Source of the DNA: Actinostola sp. cb2023
Taxonomy: Eukaryota > Cnidaria > Anthozoa > Actiniaria > Actinostolidae
NCBI GenBank assembly: GCA_033675265.1
Contig: JAUJYZ010001457.1
Location: 124,001 to 188,000, forward strand
Direction: 5' to 3'
DNA length: 64,000 nt
In this document: one piece after another, positions 1-11,872 of the stretch
Layout of the letters: each line of letters begins with the position of its first letter
How positions within the stretch are numbered: position 1 is the first letter of the stretch
Notes under the pieces: generated by a model
The model's database searches: none
Told to the model about the DNA's origin: nothing
The model's input: the letters and a program-made list of their open reading frames with translations, nothing else
Made by a program: the position numbers and the translations under genes

Positions 1-1040
1 TGGAGTGGCTTCCTTCATAGACATGTACATTCCCTTACGGGGAGGTGGTTCCGGGGAGGTGGTCCCCTTCATGGACATATACATTCTCTTATTGGAGTGG
101 CTTCCTTCATAGACATGTTCCCTTACGGGGAGGTGGTCCCCTTCATGGACATATACTTATTGGAGTGGCTTCTCTTATACGGGGAGTGGCTTCCTTCATT
201 CTCTTATGTTCCTTCATAGACATGTTCCCTTACGGGGAGGTGGTCCCCTTCATGGACATATACATTCTCTTATGGAGTCATAGACTTATTTCGGGGAGGT
301 GGTCCCCTTGGACATATACATTCTCTTATTGGAGTGGCTTCCTTCATAGATGTTCCCTTACGGGGATGGTCCCCTTCATGGTACCCTTATATTCCCTTTC
401 AGGGAGGTGGTCCCCTTCATGGACATATACATTCTCTTATTGGAGTGGCTTCCTTCATAGACATGTTCCCTTACGGGGAGATGGTCCCCTTCATGGACAT
501 ATACATTCTCTTATTGGAGTGGCTTCCTTCATAGATATGTCCCTTCGGGGAGGTGGTCCCCTTCATGGACATATACATTCTCTTATTGGAGTGGCTTCCT
601 TCATAGACATATTCCCTTTCAGGGAGGTGGTCCCCTTCATGGACATATACATTCTCTTATTGGAGTGGCTTCCTTCATAGACGTGTTCCCTTACGGGGAG
701 ATGGTCCCCTTCGTGGACATATACATTCTCTTATTGGAGTGGCTTCTTTCACAGACATGTTCCCTTACGGGGAGGTGGTCCCCTTCATTGACCTATACAT
801 TCTCTTATTGGAGTGGCTTTCTTCATAGACATGTTCCCTTACGGAGAGATGTCTCCTTGATGGACATTAATTTTCGCTTACTGGAGTGGCTTCCTTCCTC
901 GACATGTTTCCTTACGGGAATGTGTCCCTTTGATGGACGTACATGCCCTCTTACTGGAGGTGCTCCCTTCCGGGACATGTTCCTAACGGAGATTTGTCCT
1001 CTTGATGGACATATATGTTCTCTAACTCGAGGTGTGTCAA
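1..1040. repeat. ~74-bp minisatellite in SLC6 copy A intron
   Basis: About a dozen imperfect copies of a 73-74-bp unit containing GGACATATACATTCTC and GGAGTGGCTTCC. The phrase beginning GGACATATAC recurs at about 421, 495, 568, 641 and 715. It lies upstream of the first visible exon of copy A, in the same intron that carries related 77-bp arrays in copies B (13,230-13,780) and C (27,380-27,790). A degenerate piece continues at 1,320-1,400. Long open frames across it are a by-product of the repeat. Confidence 0.92.
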
Positions 1041-1454
1041 TAGAATACGTGCTCTGATATCACGACTACTTTAGCTTTGATAATAGACGCACTAGATTAG
1101 GATAAACCGCAATGTAATCTTGTTAAACTGTAATCTTCCTGTGTGGTATAAACTGGTATATGCCAGTATGTGAAGAATGTAACTATAGATAATTTTACGT
1201 AGATTCTATTGTGTATATAATATGATTGACGTTGTGAAATTAATCAGTTGTATCTCCTAATATTCAATGGTGCGTTGTCTTGTGTAAAGACTATGGCGAC
1301 ATCCGTGCTCCCTTCAATTCCATAACATGTTCCCTTACGGGGAAGTGTCCCCCTTGATGGACAAATAATGTTCTCTTACTAGACAAGTTCTCTTAGGGGA
1401 GATCTGTCCATTCACTTGCTATGTTCTTATTATAACGGTTGTTCTTACTTTTAG

Positions 1455-3629
1455 GGTGGTATGTACGTGTTCAACCTCTTCGACTACCAAGCCGCTGGAA
1501 TTTCCTTGTTGTTTTGCGTTTTAATGGAAAATATCTTTGTCGCATGGATTTACGGTAAACTGCGTTATCAATCGACTTGTTTCGTATTACATGTTAATTC
1601 TGATATTGTTTTACAAAGGTATGGACAATTTTTGCAATGATGTCGAAGCGATGACTGGCAGGAAACCCTATTTGTTCATCAGAATCTCTCTGAAGTACAT
1701 TTCACCAATAATCAGTGGGGTGAGTACTGAAATATAAATTGAATTGCTTGGTTGTAATGATGATAAAGAAGATGGCCGATGATAATGATGATAGAGACGA
1801 TTGTAGTGGTGGTCGTGCTGGTGATGTATGATGACGGTGCTGTTGGTGATGCATTGTAGGTTCACGGTAATGATAAAGATACGGGTATGAGAGTGGTAGT
1901 GATGCACGATGATGAAAAATATTACATTGAAGATGATACTCCTGATGATGGTGATTGATAGAGCTAGTGATACGTAGTCATGCCAACGATGACGAAAAAT
2001 ATTACATTGAAGATGATACTCCTGATGATGGTGATTGATAGAGCTAGTGATACGTAGTCATGCCAACGATGACGAGGCCATATTTGCCACTTGGCACGGA
2101 GGATTTAGGTGAAGTTGAAGATGCATGCATGTGGCACTACGGGCATGGAGGATTTAGGCGAAGCCGGACGAAGATGCATGCCAATGATGATGAAGCCGTA
2201 CGTGCCACTACGGGCATGGAGAAGTTAGGCGAAGGCGCATGCCAATGATGATGAAGCCGTGATGTATGCCACTACGGGCATGGAGTAGTTAGGCGAAGAC
2301 GAAGGTGCATGCCAATGATGGTGAAGCCGTGCGTGCCACTACGGGCACGGAGGATTTAGGTGAAGTTGAAGATGCATGCATGTGGCACTACGGGCATGGA
2401 GGATTTAGGCGAAGACGAAGATGCATGCCAATGATGATGAAGCCGTACGTGCCACTACGGGCATGGAGTAGTTAGGTGAAGACGAAGGTGCATGCCAATG
2501 ATGGTGAAGACGTGTGTGCCACTACGGGCACGGAGGATTTAGGGGAAGATGAAGGTGCATGCCAATGATGATGAGTGTGCCTTGGCCCGGAGGAGTTAGA
2601 TGAAGATGTATGCCTATGATGGAATATTTATAAGGATGGAGGTTATGATGGTAGCAGCAGAGTTATTTGGAATTGCTCGACAGTAATACATGTAGGTTGA
2701 TGGACTAGAGACTTGACTTTCCTTTAATTCTTTTCCCTTCCATTTTCCTTCACATCCTTCTTCCCCTCCTCATGTCCCTTGCCCTCCCCCGATCCCCACG
2801 TCCCTTGACCTCCCCTCATCATGTCCCTTCTTCTCTTATCCTCAGTTTCATTGGCCACTGCACAGGTTTAAATTTATAAAAATGTACATTAAATATTTTC
2901 TTTCACAGGCAATCCTATTGGCCAACGTTATTAAATGGAACGGTATCAAGTACGATGATGTTGCTTATCCAGGCTGGGCAGAGGCCGTCGGTTGGTTTAT
3001 GTGCCTCATACCAATATTCATCTTCCTAGGCGTGGCTATTTACATGATCTGGAAAACACCTGGCTCCCTCAGAGAGGTATTTTTTATTCTCCTATGTCTT
3101 GCAGTGATGGGTATCACCCTTTGCAGGACCCCCTAATGTAGATGTAGGTAACATCGTAATGTAATGTAGTTTCATTCACTAATAACAGTTTACTTGGTAA
3201 ATAATCTAGTGTTTTCTTCTTCAGCGTTGGGCGATTGTAACGACACCCGACCAGCAGGTGTTGGCAGAAAACGAGGAGAAACATGGCATAAAACGAAGAA
3301 ACCTATATATCTTGGTAATTAAAATAACTCTAAAACTGCTATTTTTCTGACAGTCCCCAAACAATCCAACCACGCTTGATAACAATCCTTTGCACGGACA
3401 AAATCTAGATCTTTTTATTAGAACTTATAATTAGAACTTTTTGAAGACGTTGTTGTTGTTGCCGGGGGAGGTGGGGAGGGGGGGGGGGGGGGGGGTGGGG
3501 GGGGGGGGGGGGGGGGAGGAGGGGGACTACTTCCATATAGAGAGTGGTGGGGATGTCGTCGGGAATTTTGGGAATGATACCTAAAAAAATGTTGTATTCT
3601 TATTCAGTTTTCTTATTCTTTTCTAGTAA
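1455..3629 (+). CDS. SLC6-type Na+/Cl--dependent amino-acid transporter, copy A (3' part only)
   Basis: Plasma-membrane neurotransmitter:sodium symporter family, of which only the C-terminal portion is in the window. Visible exons are 1455-1554 (begins [15 protein letters not shown]), 1619-1719 ([16 protein letters not shown]), 2909-3076 ([16 protein letters not shown] and a hydrophobic helix ending KTPGSLRE), 3225-3314 ([11 protein letters not shown] to RRNLYIL) and the stop TAA at 3627-3629. Splice phases agree at every junction, and acceptors and donors are canonical GT-AG. These exons correspond to the last helices (about TM9-TM12) and the cytoplasmic tail. No lesion is seen in this part. 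The exons match copies B and C in order, phase and nearly in sequence, so the gene is one member of a tandem array. The substrate cannot be told from this portion. Confidence 0.88.
1908..2620. repeat. Tandem repeats in copy A intron after exon 1619-1719
   Basis: Two arrays abut. At about 1,908-2,070 an 82-bp block containing ATTACATTGAAGATGATACT is present twice, almost identically. From about 2,070 to 2,620 a roughly 67-bp unit with GCCACTACGGGCATGGAG and GATGCATGCCAATGATG recurs about eight times. Neither array is present in the same intron of copies B or C, so they expanded after the gene duplication. Confidence 0.85.
3466..3530. repeat. Poly-G tract in the last intron of copy A
   Basis: Nearly uninterrupted G on the + strand, with a few T and A. 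It could form G-quadruplexes and is also a likely sequencing and assembly weak point. It sits between the last coding block (to 3314) and the stop-codon exon (3627). Confidence 0.9.
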
Positions 3630-4313
3630 TCTATAGCGATGTAGGAACGTTGGTTTTGGTTCCATGTACTGTTGCTAAAGGTTATGCCTTCAAAGACGAA
3701 TAAGGAACTTTTCGTTATGATTCGATTTAGCGCCCAATATCACGCCAGAATAAATTAATCAAAGTAATCAAAAGCAATTAATACTATTCTCAGCTCCCAA
3801 TATAACGCCAAAATAATTCATAATAATGATAATTCATAACAATTAATACAATCGTACATACATTTTACATTCAGTCACAGTCGATACATTTGTGACTCTG
3901 TTCATTGTAATAATAGTAGTAATAGCAAGATGGCGCGCGACTGTAAGTTGTACCATAATCCTTTGCGAACCTAAATCAGTATCACTCTTTTTGACACGTT
4001 CACATAAATAAAGCAGCTGACAGCTTCAAACTTGCAAATGTTTGACGTTTTCATAACTCTGTTCTAAAGTTTCTACGAGGTATGGTGGTTTATGCGCGCA
4101 AAGGATTACTGGGTAAATGTACTGATCCGCCATCTTTTTCTTTTCAGTGGATATTTTTACATACAGAAATTGCTCTATCAGCCATGAAAATTAAACTGGT
4201 TTTGTGTTCATCTTGTAGCAGTTTTCTAAGCATTTTGAATTCATGGACCAAATGGGTTTCTTTGAAAATTTGAAATTTGAATTTTTTTTGTGTAGTTTTT
4301 GTATTTTTATTTA

Positions 4314-5587
4314 TTAGTCGGGCTTCCTGTGGAAGGAGCCCGACTCTAGAAATGCAGAGCGTTCTTCTTCGTCGACCCCAGAAAGCATATTGGGTTCTAC
4401 AGCGCATGCACCTAGACATGAAGTCTGGCCAAGAAAGATTACAAAGCACAAACCAATCAGGGAAAGCACCGGAGGTCAAGGGGCCAAAATATAAGTCTTT
4501 TCTCGTCTAAATCTAAATTTAGATTGAAACAGGACGCTCTAGTAGCGTGAAGTCGGGCTATTAACGTTTTTACTGATATACTGTAAAGTTCGCAGTACTG
4601 AAATTGCAAGGAAAGCATGTTCTATCGAGCTCGAGTCATGCAACGACGAGCAACCAAAAACTGTTTCAATCGCACTGAAAATCGCACTATAGGATATCTA
4701 TATTTAGTTCAAATAGGTTACATTTCATTTAGAAGCCCGACTTCACGCTAGAAGAGCGTCGACGTCGTTGACCTCAGAAAGCATACTGGGTTCTACAGCG
4801 CATGCGCCCTGTGCCGGCCGCTAAGATAATCACCGAAGGCTCTAACAACATGATTTATCAATACGAGACTGGTCGAGTCTGAATAAACCTTGTTGGAGGA
4901 AGTTTATGTCGTCTTGTTTTCAAATAACCACAATAATTCATAGAGATATGGATTTATCAATCCAGTACTATATAGTACTGCAAAGGGTTTAGAGATCTTC
5001 AGAACTTAGAACGAAGTGAGTTGATACACGCAGCCGGCGGTGAAGAGAACAGTTGTAAGGTTTTCAGCCGACCGATAACCGTCGAGGCAAACCCATATTT
5101 ACACTTCATTCAAACATTGTTTAATCACTCTGCGATGTCTAGTTTATGTATACGGTATTTGCACGGACAACAGGTCACGTAGAGTCAGTATTTTGGGTAA
5201 TATTTGTATTTTCCGTATCGCTTATAAGCTCTCAGGCAGAGAAGCTCTGTTATTGTACTGTATTTGCTTCTGATGACCTTTAGTAATCCGAACCCCGACA
5301 TCTGGTTTTATTTATGACGTCAGCGACTACCTACCTTAGGTCGCTGACGTCATAAATAAAACCAGATGTCGGGGTTCGGATTACTGTTGTTCGGATATCG
5401 GGTCATCAGAAACAAATACACATAAGCGATACGGAAAATACAAATATTACCCAAAATACTGACTCTACGTGACCTGTTGCCCGTGACCAAACACTGTTTT
5501 AGTCGCACTATAAGATATCTATATTTAGTTCAAATAGGTTACATTTCATTTAGAAGCCCGACTTCACGCTAGAAGAGCGTCTAGTTT
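4314..5587. mobile_element. 1.27-kb insertion with inverted-repeat ends, absent from sister spacer
   Basis: The flanks TTTTTGTATTTTTATTTAT and ACTTAAAAATACAATTTAGG are contiguous in the B-C spacer (about 17,080-17,125), which therefore acts as an empty site. The insert contains several copies, in both orientations, of a motif around AGCCCGACTTCACGCTAG (4,314-4,350; 4,538-4,560 reversed; 4,733-4,760; 5,553-5,582), plus a large palindrome at 5,160-5,488. No transposase is visible. It looks like a composite or nested non-autonomous DNA element. Confidence 0.75.
5160..5488. repeat. Large palindrome (foldback), arms ~150 bp
   Basis: The left arm contains ACAGGTCACGTAGAGTCAG and then a stretch ending GACGTCAGCGAC. 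The right arm is its reverse complement, ending CTGACTCTACGTGACCTGT. The centre lies near 5,325-5,335. It is nested inside the insertion at 4,314-5,587. Confidence 0.9.
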
Positions 5588-6795
5588 TTACTTAAAAATA
5601 CAATTTAGGACGGGAAAAGTCGACAACTGTGAGAATTCTTCTTTCGATTATTCAATGATGTGGTTTTACACAGCAATTCGTTTAGTGGTTGCAGAGGTTA
5701 TGAACTCAACGCTCCAACAAACCTGCATGCGTTGTTTGTCGCGGTACCTGGTGTAGCTAATATAATTACGATGTGAACATGTTTGTCGTCTGCTATGCTC
5801 CTCGTCAGTGATGTTTTCTTTCTTCTTTATCATTTTTTCCTCATAGTCAATAGTTGCATTAGTTTTCGTTTAGTAGTATGTCCCTTATGTAATAGAAGCT
5901 AATAGATACAATATGAGTAGCCGTACTTTATGGGAATGCGGATTGACATTTTCCGACTTCCCATACAGTATGGTTGTGAATATTGTGTCGGACTTATCAT
6001 ACGTACAGATGTGTAAAATCATGTTGCACTATAATCTTCAAGTTTAGCCGAGAAAATCAAAGTCAAAATACCAGTTCTGCTGCTTGCCTGCTTGGCTATG
6101 ATTTCTATTGTGTTTTCCTCATGAATTATTAATATATATGACAATGGTTGATCCAATGTTATATGACGCGTTCCATGTAAATTTAGTTCATCCTTGGAGT
6201 GACCGTTTGATATTAGTTTCTAGATACAAATTGAAAGTCTAATTTCACTTGTATCTTAGCCGATCTTCACTGTTATTATGTTTTTGTATTTCTATAGCTC
6301 GAGTCATTCTTGCATTTCTCTATCAGTTTTAAATCGTTTCAGACGAGATTAATAAATATCCGTGAGTACGTAGAACCCAATATCACGCAGTGTTATTATA
6401 TATTCTAAAAACCCGATAGCATCATTACTGAAGAGTCCGAGGGAGTCGAGCGTGCGTTGTGCTGAAATCTGACTTCAAAATCTCTCCAACTCAACTTCAA
6501 AAACACCCAACTGGATTATCAACACTTCAAAAAGACTAAAAATGGACGGCATCGGTTTTGGCAACTTTTGGCGGTTCCCCTATCTATGTTATCGTAATGG
6601 AGGAGGTAAGGGCTTTTGACTCGATTACGTGTGGGAGTAGTTAAACTAATAATGTTTCGGCAGTCTACTTCATTTAGCTTTAGAAACAATGTATAGTTTG
6701 ATTTGAGTTTTATATATAGTCAACAATTACTAGTGATTTTACTAGATAATGCCATTGTTTTCATTTGGCAATTTAATAGTCCTTCACTGTTAAGT

Positions 6796-6975
6796 CTGGT
6801 CCTCACTAGCGACATAAGCACAAGCAACATATGCAGACTCAGTGATGCACTGCTCATTAACGGTGCTTGTCTTTTGTCACACCTATTGCATAAATGGTGT
6901 CCTGAGTCTGCGCATGTTAATAATAATAAACTTTATTTTGTTGCTTGTGCTTATGTCGCTAGTGAGGACCAGACT
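6796..6975. mobile_element. ~180-bp MITE in copy B intron 1
   Basis: The terminal inverted repeats are GTCTGGTCCTCACTAGCGAC at the left end and its reverse complement at the right, each extending to about 33 bp. Copy C has the uninterrupted sequence CTTCACTGTTAGATTTTA at the same place (near 18,605), an empty site. The end motif is shared with larger elements at 48,216-48,440, 61,295-61,833 and 63,279-63,441 (CTGGTTTTCACTAGCG-like), so a family is active around these genes. Confidence 0.85.
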
Positions 6976-7849
6976 TTAGATTTTATTTCAGGTATATGTT
7001 AGATGTTTGTTTTGAACTATTTAATAGACTTTGGTAAACCATAATGCTATTGTACTATTGTTTTCATTTGGAAATTATAGTCCTTCACTTTAGCCATTTT
7101 AGTTCAAGGGCTACTGAATAAATCCACTCTAAATCACTATTATTTGTCGAAATAGGCTGATATTTAAAGGGAATGTTTTCATTCTCTGGGGTCACGGTGA
7201 CCGAAGGGCGACTTAACTTAATTGATTGATATAGATGCATACAAAACGCATACAAAAAGACTGCTAAAAGACTGCTTTAATTAATGCATCAGTAAAAGTC
7301 TAGCCAGACAATTTTGATCAAACTTCACATCAGTAAGGGGATTTATATGCTCGCTATGTATAGTGAGTGATGAGGCTTATAAATGTTGTCCTGAAAGCAA
7401 CCAATCAGAGCGCGCAATTTTTTCAGAAGTAGTTTGTTGCCATATAAGGAGACCATTTTAGTCTAGTCTTCCATGTATGTGTTTTTTCCCAATTTCAGCA
7501 TCGTTTCTCTTCCCATATTTGTTGATGCTGTTCTTTATTGGTATACCAATGTTCTTCATGGAACTAGCCGTTGGACAATGGTACTCTCGAGGATTTATTG
7601 GAGTGTGGAAAGCCGTCTGTCCCTTAGCAAGTGGTAAGTCGAGTTTACTTAGTTGGTAGAGTTTGTGTTCATGGTAGAGAATCAAGCAGGTTGGCAAGGG
7701 TTTAATGCAGGCACTGAACAGATCAGTAATGCAGGCAGGTAAGGATAGATTAACCAGAAGGGAAAAGAAGCTTGCAAGAAAAATGAATGTAACCATCTAG
7801 AAACTATTCAGGCTTTTTGTTGCTGATATGTCGTTGTTGATGACGATAA

Positions 7850-8110
7850 TGATGACGACGTACGATGATGACGATGATGATGATGATGACGACGTACGAT
7901 GATGACGATAATGATGACAACGAACGACGACCATGATGACGACGTACGATGATGACGATGATGACGATGATGATGACGACGTACGATGATGACGATAATG
8001 ATGACAACGAACGACGACCATGATGACGACGTACGATGATGACGATGATGACGATGATGACGATGATGATGACGACGTACGATGATGACGATGACGATGA
8101 TAATGAATGT
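7850..8110. repeat. GATGATGACGACGTAC-type repeat, copy B intron 2
   Basis: Imperfect arrays of GAT/GAC triplets punctuated by GACGACGTAC, ending about 30 bp before the third exon. A longer version lies at the same site in copy C (20,875-21,310), so the seed predates the B/C split. Confidence 0.9.
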
Positions 8111-8399
8111 ATAATGGGTGATGATGTGATTGTCTTTCAAGGTCTTGGCTATGCAACTCTCTTTATGAAGTTTATTGGCATTATATCTACTACATCGTGA
8201 TTCTCGCCTAGGTGTTCTTCTTCCTGTTCGATTCATTTCGTTCTGAGGTGCCATGGAAAACATGCGACAACACTTGGAACACGCCGTTCTGCAGGTACCT
8301 GAGTCTACAGAATGACAGCCGTATAGATATTGCCAATACAACACAACAGATATAGTCACCTCCGTTACGTTACAACCACTAACAATATACACCACAACT

Positions 8400-9010
8400 A
8401 TGCACTAAACAGCAACAACTATAACTGCAACAACAAGAGCTGGCACAGCAAAGACAGCACCTCCACCACAAATAACTGACAAGGTCCCACAGAACACCCA
8501 CAGAAACAAGACAGCACATACCACCAACACCACCACAACCACCAATTAACAACAACAACATCAGCAACAACAAAATCTACCAAAATTACGACAGACAACA
8601 CATACCGTCAGTACAACTACCAACACCACCAACAACAATTCAGCAACAACAAATCTACCAAAACAACGAGACAACACATACCACAAACACCAACAACAAC
8701 AACATCAGCAACAACAAATCTACCAAAGCAACGACAGACAACACATACCGTCAGTACAACTACCAACACCACCAACAACAATTCAGCAACAACAAATCTA
8801 CCAAAACAACGAGACAACACATACCACAAACACCAACAACAACAACATCATCAGCAACAACAAATCTACCAAAGCAACGACAGACAACACATACCGTCAG
8901 TACAACTACCAACACCACCAACAACAATTCAGCAACAACAAATCTACCAAAACAACGAGACAACACATACCACCAACACCACCACCACCAACAACATCAG
9001 CAACAACAAC
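8400..9010. repeat. ~145-bp compound CAACAA-rich repeat, copy B intron 3
   Basis: The block starting CGTCAGTACAACTACCAACA recurs at about 8606, 8749 and 8895, a spacing of 143-146 bp. It is embedded in CAACAACAA/CACCAACAC-rich DNA. Copy C carries a simpler CACCAACAC array in the same intron. Confidence 0.88.
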
Positions 9011-9949
9011 AAGGACAACAATAAAAATAAAAATATCAACTAGCATTGCGCCATCAGTACCACAGCCTCCATGCAAAAAAGGAACAACAGCAAGAAGCCG
9101 GAAAGGAGCACACTTACTAACAGTGGTTCGAGAATAATGTTTGAATGATAAATAAGAAACAAAGAGGGGTTACTCTAGTCCAGAACTCGATCCATTTTTC
9201 ACAATCTTTATAGTTAAAGAGGTCATCGAGCCAAACTTCTTTTTCTATGCGCGTTTCTTCAGACAGCGATAAATAAAAGTTGGGTCCAGTTCTGGACTAG
9301 GTTAACTCACGACAGACTCAATGTTGTACGACTGAATTATCCTGTTTCAGGTTTAAGCGCACCGGTGATGAAAGAGTCAACTGTACAGCATTCGATCTTC
9401 CTGTAAACTGCAGCCAAACGTTTACATCTCCAAGTTCTGAATACTGGAAGTGAGTAGGGAAAACCGCTATACCGTATTTGCGCAGTGTCTGAGATATACT
9501 GAAAAAACACGCGCTTTAATTTTCAGTCCTATGAAATTCATTTGAAATCAATTGGATTTTTTTTAATTCTGAAAGTTTTGGTACATTTCCACAGAATATC
9601 CAAGGTTTGAAGAGCGTGCGTCTTTTATTTATTTGACTATTTGGATATTTCCCTTCCAAAATCCTTCCCATCCCTCGCCTGTCCCTACTGGCGTAATGTA
9701 ATACCATGGTTCTAATGATTGCTCATTTTGAAGTAATCGGGTGCTGCAGATCACTAGTTCCATTAATGAGATGGGTTCTATGAGATGGGAGCTCGTAGGG
9801 ACATTACTACTCTCCTGGGTATTGGTGTACTTTTGTATTTTTAAGTCCATCAAGCTGACTGGCAAGGTTAGTGGATAGATATCTATTATATATATCTATG
9901 TATGATTCTAAGTTTGGTTTTCATATCTTGGATATACAGAGGTTTCAGT

Positions 9950-10335
9950 GATCGAGGGACTGTGACGGACTCTGAGGAACTGCGAGGATTAGCTGGGAGG
10001 GAATGTGAGGGACTGTGACGGACTGCGAGAGTCTGTGAGGGACTGCGAGAGACTGTGAGGGACTGTGAGGAACTCCGAGAGATTGTGAAGAACTGCGAGG
10101 GACTGAGGGACTGTGAGGGACTGCGAGAGACTGTGAGGGACTGTGAGGAACTGCGAGAGACTGTGAGGGACTGTGAGGGACTGCGAGAGACTGTGAGGGA
10201 CTGTGAGGAACTGCGAGAGACTGTGAGGGACTGCGATGAACTGCGAGAGACTGTGAGGGGCTGCGAGGAACTGTGAAAGACTGCGAGGGACTGTGATGAA
10301 CTGCGAGGGACAGTGAGGGACGTGAAAGACCCTGA
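9950..10335. repeat. GACTGTGAGGGACTGCGAGA-type repeat, copy B intron 5
   Basis: Ten-base modules (GACTGTGAGG, GACTGCGAGA, AACTGCGAGA) are reiterated for about 380 bp. Copy C has only a single short trace in the same intron (about 23,613-23,645), so the array expanded or collapsed after duplication. Confidence 0.88.
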
Positions 10336-10554
10336 AAGACCCTGAATAAATGTATTTTTCAACAGATCGTGTACTTCACTGCTACTTTCCTACTCATCGT
10401 GATAATCATCATGCTGATTCGAGGGGTTACACTAGATGGAGCAGGTCAAGGCATCTTATTTTATTTGAAACCTGAGTTTGAACGACTGGCTGACCCTCTG
10501 GTAGGAATGGCACAAGATGAGAAAGAGGAGAAAGGTGACGATATGGATGAGTAT

Positions 10555-11540
10555 TGCATTTGAATGAGGAGAAAGGATTGGATGAGGAGAAAGAATTGGA
10601 CGAGGAGAAAGGAATGCATGAGGAGAAAGGAATGGATGAGGAGAAAAGATTGGATGAGGAGAAAGGATTGGATGAGGAGAAAGGAATGGATGAGGAGAAA
10701 GGAGTGGGAGAGGAAAAAGGATTGGATGAGGAGAAAGGAATGGATGAGGAGAAAGGAGTCGATGAGGAGAATGGACTGAATGAGGAGAAAGGATTGAATG
10801 ACGAGAAAGGAGTGGATGAGGAGAAATGAGTGGATGAGGAGAAAGGATTGGATGAAGAGCAAGGATTGGATGAGGAGAAAGGATTGGATGAGAAGAAAGG
10901 AATGGATGAGGAGAAAGGAGAGGATGAGGAGAAAGGATTGGTTGAGGAGAAAGGATTGGATGAGGAGAAAGGATTGGATGAGGAGAAAGGATTGGATGAG
11001 GAAAAAGGATTGGATGAGGAGAAAGGATTGGATGAGGAGAAAGGATTGGATGAGGAGAAAGGATTGGATGAGGAGAAAGGATTAGACGAGGAGAAAGGAT
11101 TGGATGAGGAGAAATGAGTGGATGAGGAGAAAGGATTGCATGAGGAGAAATGAATGGATGAGGAAAAAGGATTGGACGAGGAGAAATGAATGGATGAGGA
11201 AAAAGGATTGGATGAGGAGAAAGGATTGGATGAGGAGAAAGGATGGGAAGAGGAGCTGCAAGGATTGGATGAGGAGAACAGAGTGGATGTGGAGAAAGGG
11301 TTGGAAGAAGAGAAAGGATTGGATGAGGAGTACAGAGTGGATAAGGAGAAAGGATTGGATGAGGAGAAAGGATTGGATGAGGAGAACAGAGTTGATGAGG
11401 AGAAAGGATTGGAAGAAGAGAAAGGATTGGATGAGGAGAACAGAGTGGATGAGGAGAAAGGATTGAATGAGGAGAAAGGATTGGAAGAGGAGAAAGGATC
11501 AGACGAGGAGAAAGGATCAGACGAGGAGAAATGAGTGGAT
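10555..11540. repeat. 18-bp minisatellite, copy B intron 6
   Basis: About 54 copies of an 18-bp unit close to GATGAGGAGAAAGGATTG. Because the unit is a multiple of three and lacks stops, it gives long spurious open frames (Asp-Glu-Glu-Lys-Gly-Leu repeats, or Arg-rich on another frame). It begins 55 bp after the donor at 10,501, and the orthologous intron of copy C holds a larger array of the same unit. Confidence 0.95.
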
Positions 11541-11822
11541 GAGGACCTGTCATGTTATGAGTCTTGTCAACTACTTGATTACATCGATGATTACGATGGT
11601 GATACTGATGATGCTGTTGTTGTTGTATGTTGCTGTCTCGGTGTTGTTGATGACGACGATGATGATGATGATGTCAACAATGAAAAAACACGGCGCACGG
11701 TCAAAAGACGGATTCATTCGAAATCCTAAATCATTACGGTCACGGCACATCCGTGCCATAAGTTTTCATAGTCATACGAAATCCGCTCTAATGATTATGT
11801 GTTGGTGATAATATGTTTACAG

Positions 11823-11872
11823 GTGTGGGTATACACTGTCACTCAAATCTACAAGTCACTCAGTGTTATTGA
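11823..11872 (+). other. Truncated duplicate of the TM6-region exon, copy B
   Basis: After an acceptor-like TTTACAG, the sequence repeats about 48 bp of the true exon at 11,951 (GTGTGGGTATAC followed by an ACT-CAA-ATC-TAC core), then diverges. The same partial duplicate is in copy C at 25,487, so it is older than the B/C duplication. Confidence 0.75.

Larger units (their letters stand above)
3630..6541. other. Copy A to copy B spacer, paralogous to the B-C spacer
   Basis: No gene seen. Long stretches match the B-C spacer (15,826-18,232): 3,630-4,310 corresponds to about 15,826-17,100 apart from insertions, and 5,588-6,541 corresponds to about 17,105-18,232. A block at 4,314-5,587 is absent from the B-C spacer. 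The region just before 6,542 keeps the presumed promoter and 5'UTR also found ahead of copy C, including TTATATATTCTAAAAA near 6,395. Confidence 0.8.

Noticed and set aside
1..1040. Possible CRISPR-like array (regular repeats)
   Set aside because: The repeats are contiguous with no unique spacers, the units are degenerate, and the genome is animal.
45..1057. Overlapping frames of 130-211 residues with repeated WSPSWTYTF or LIGVASFID words
   Set aside because: Minisatellite in the copy A intron. The period is not a multiple of three in all copies, and no homology is evident.
9516..9865. Antisense frames over the exon at 9,734-9,866 (and 23,242-23,658 in copy C)
   Set aside because: They are shadows of the SLC6 exon on the opposite strand; their mutual similarity reflects the gene duplication.
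10456..11553. 365-residue Ser-Pro-His-Pro-Ile-Leu repeat protein on the - strand
   Set aside because: Antisense of the 18-bp minisatellite in copy B intron 6.
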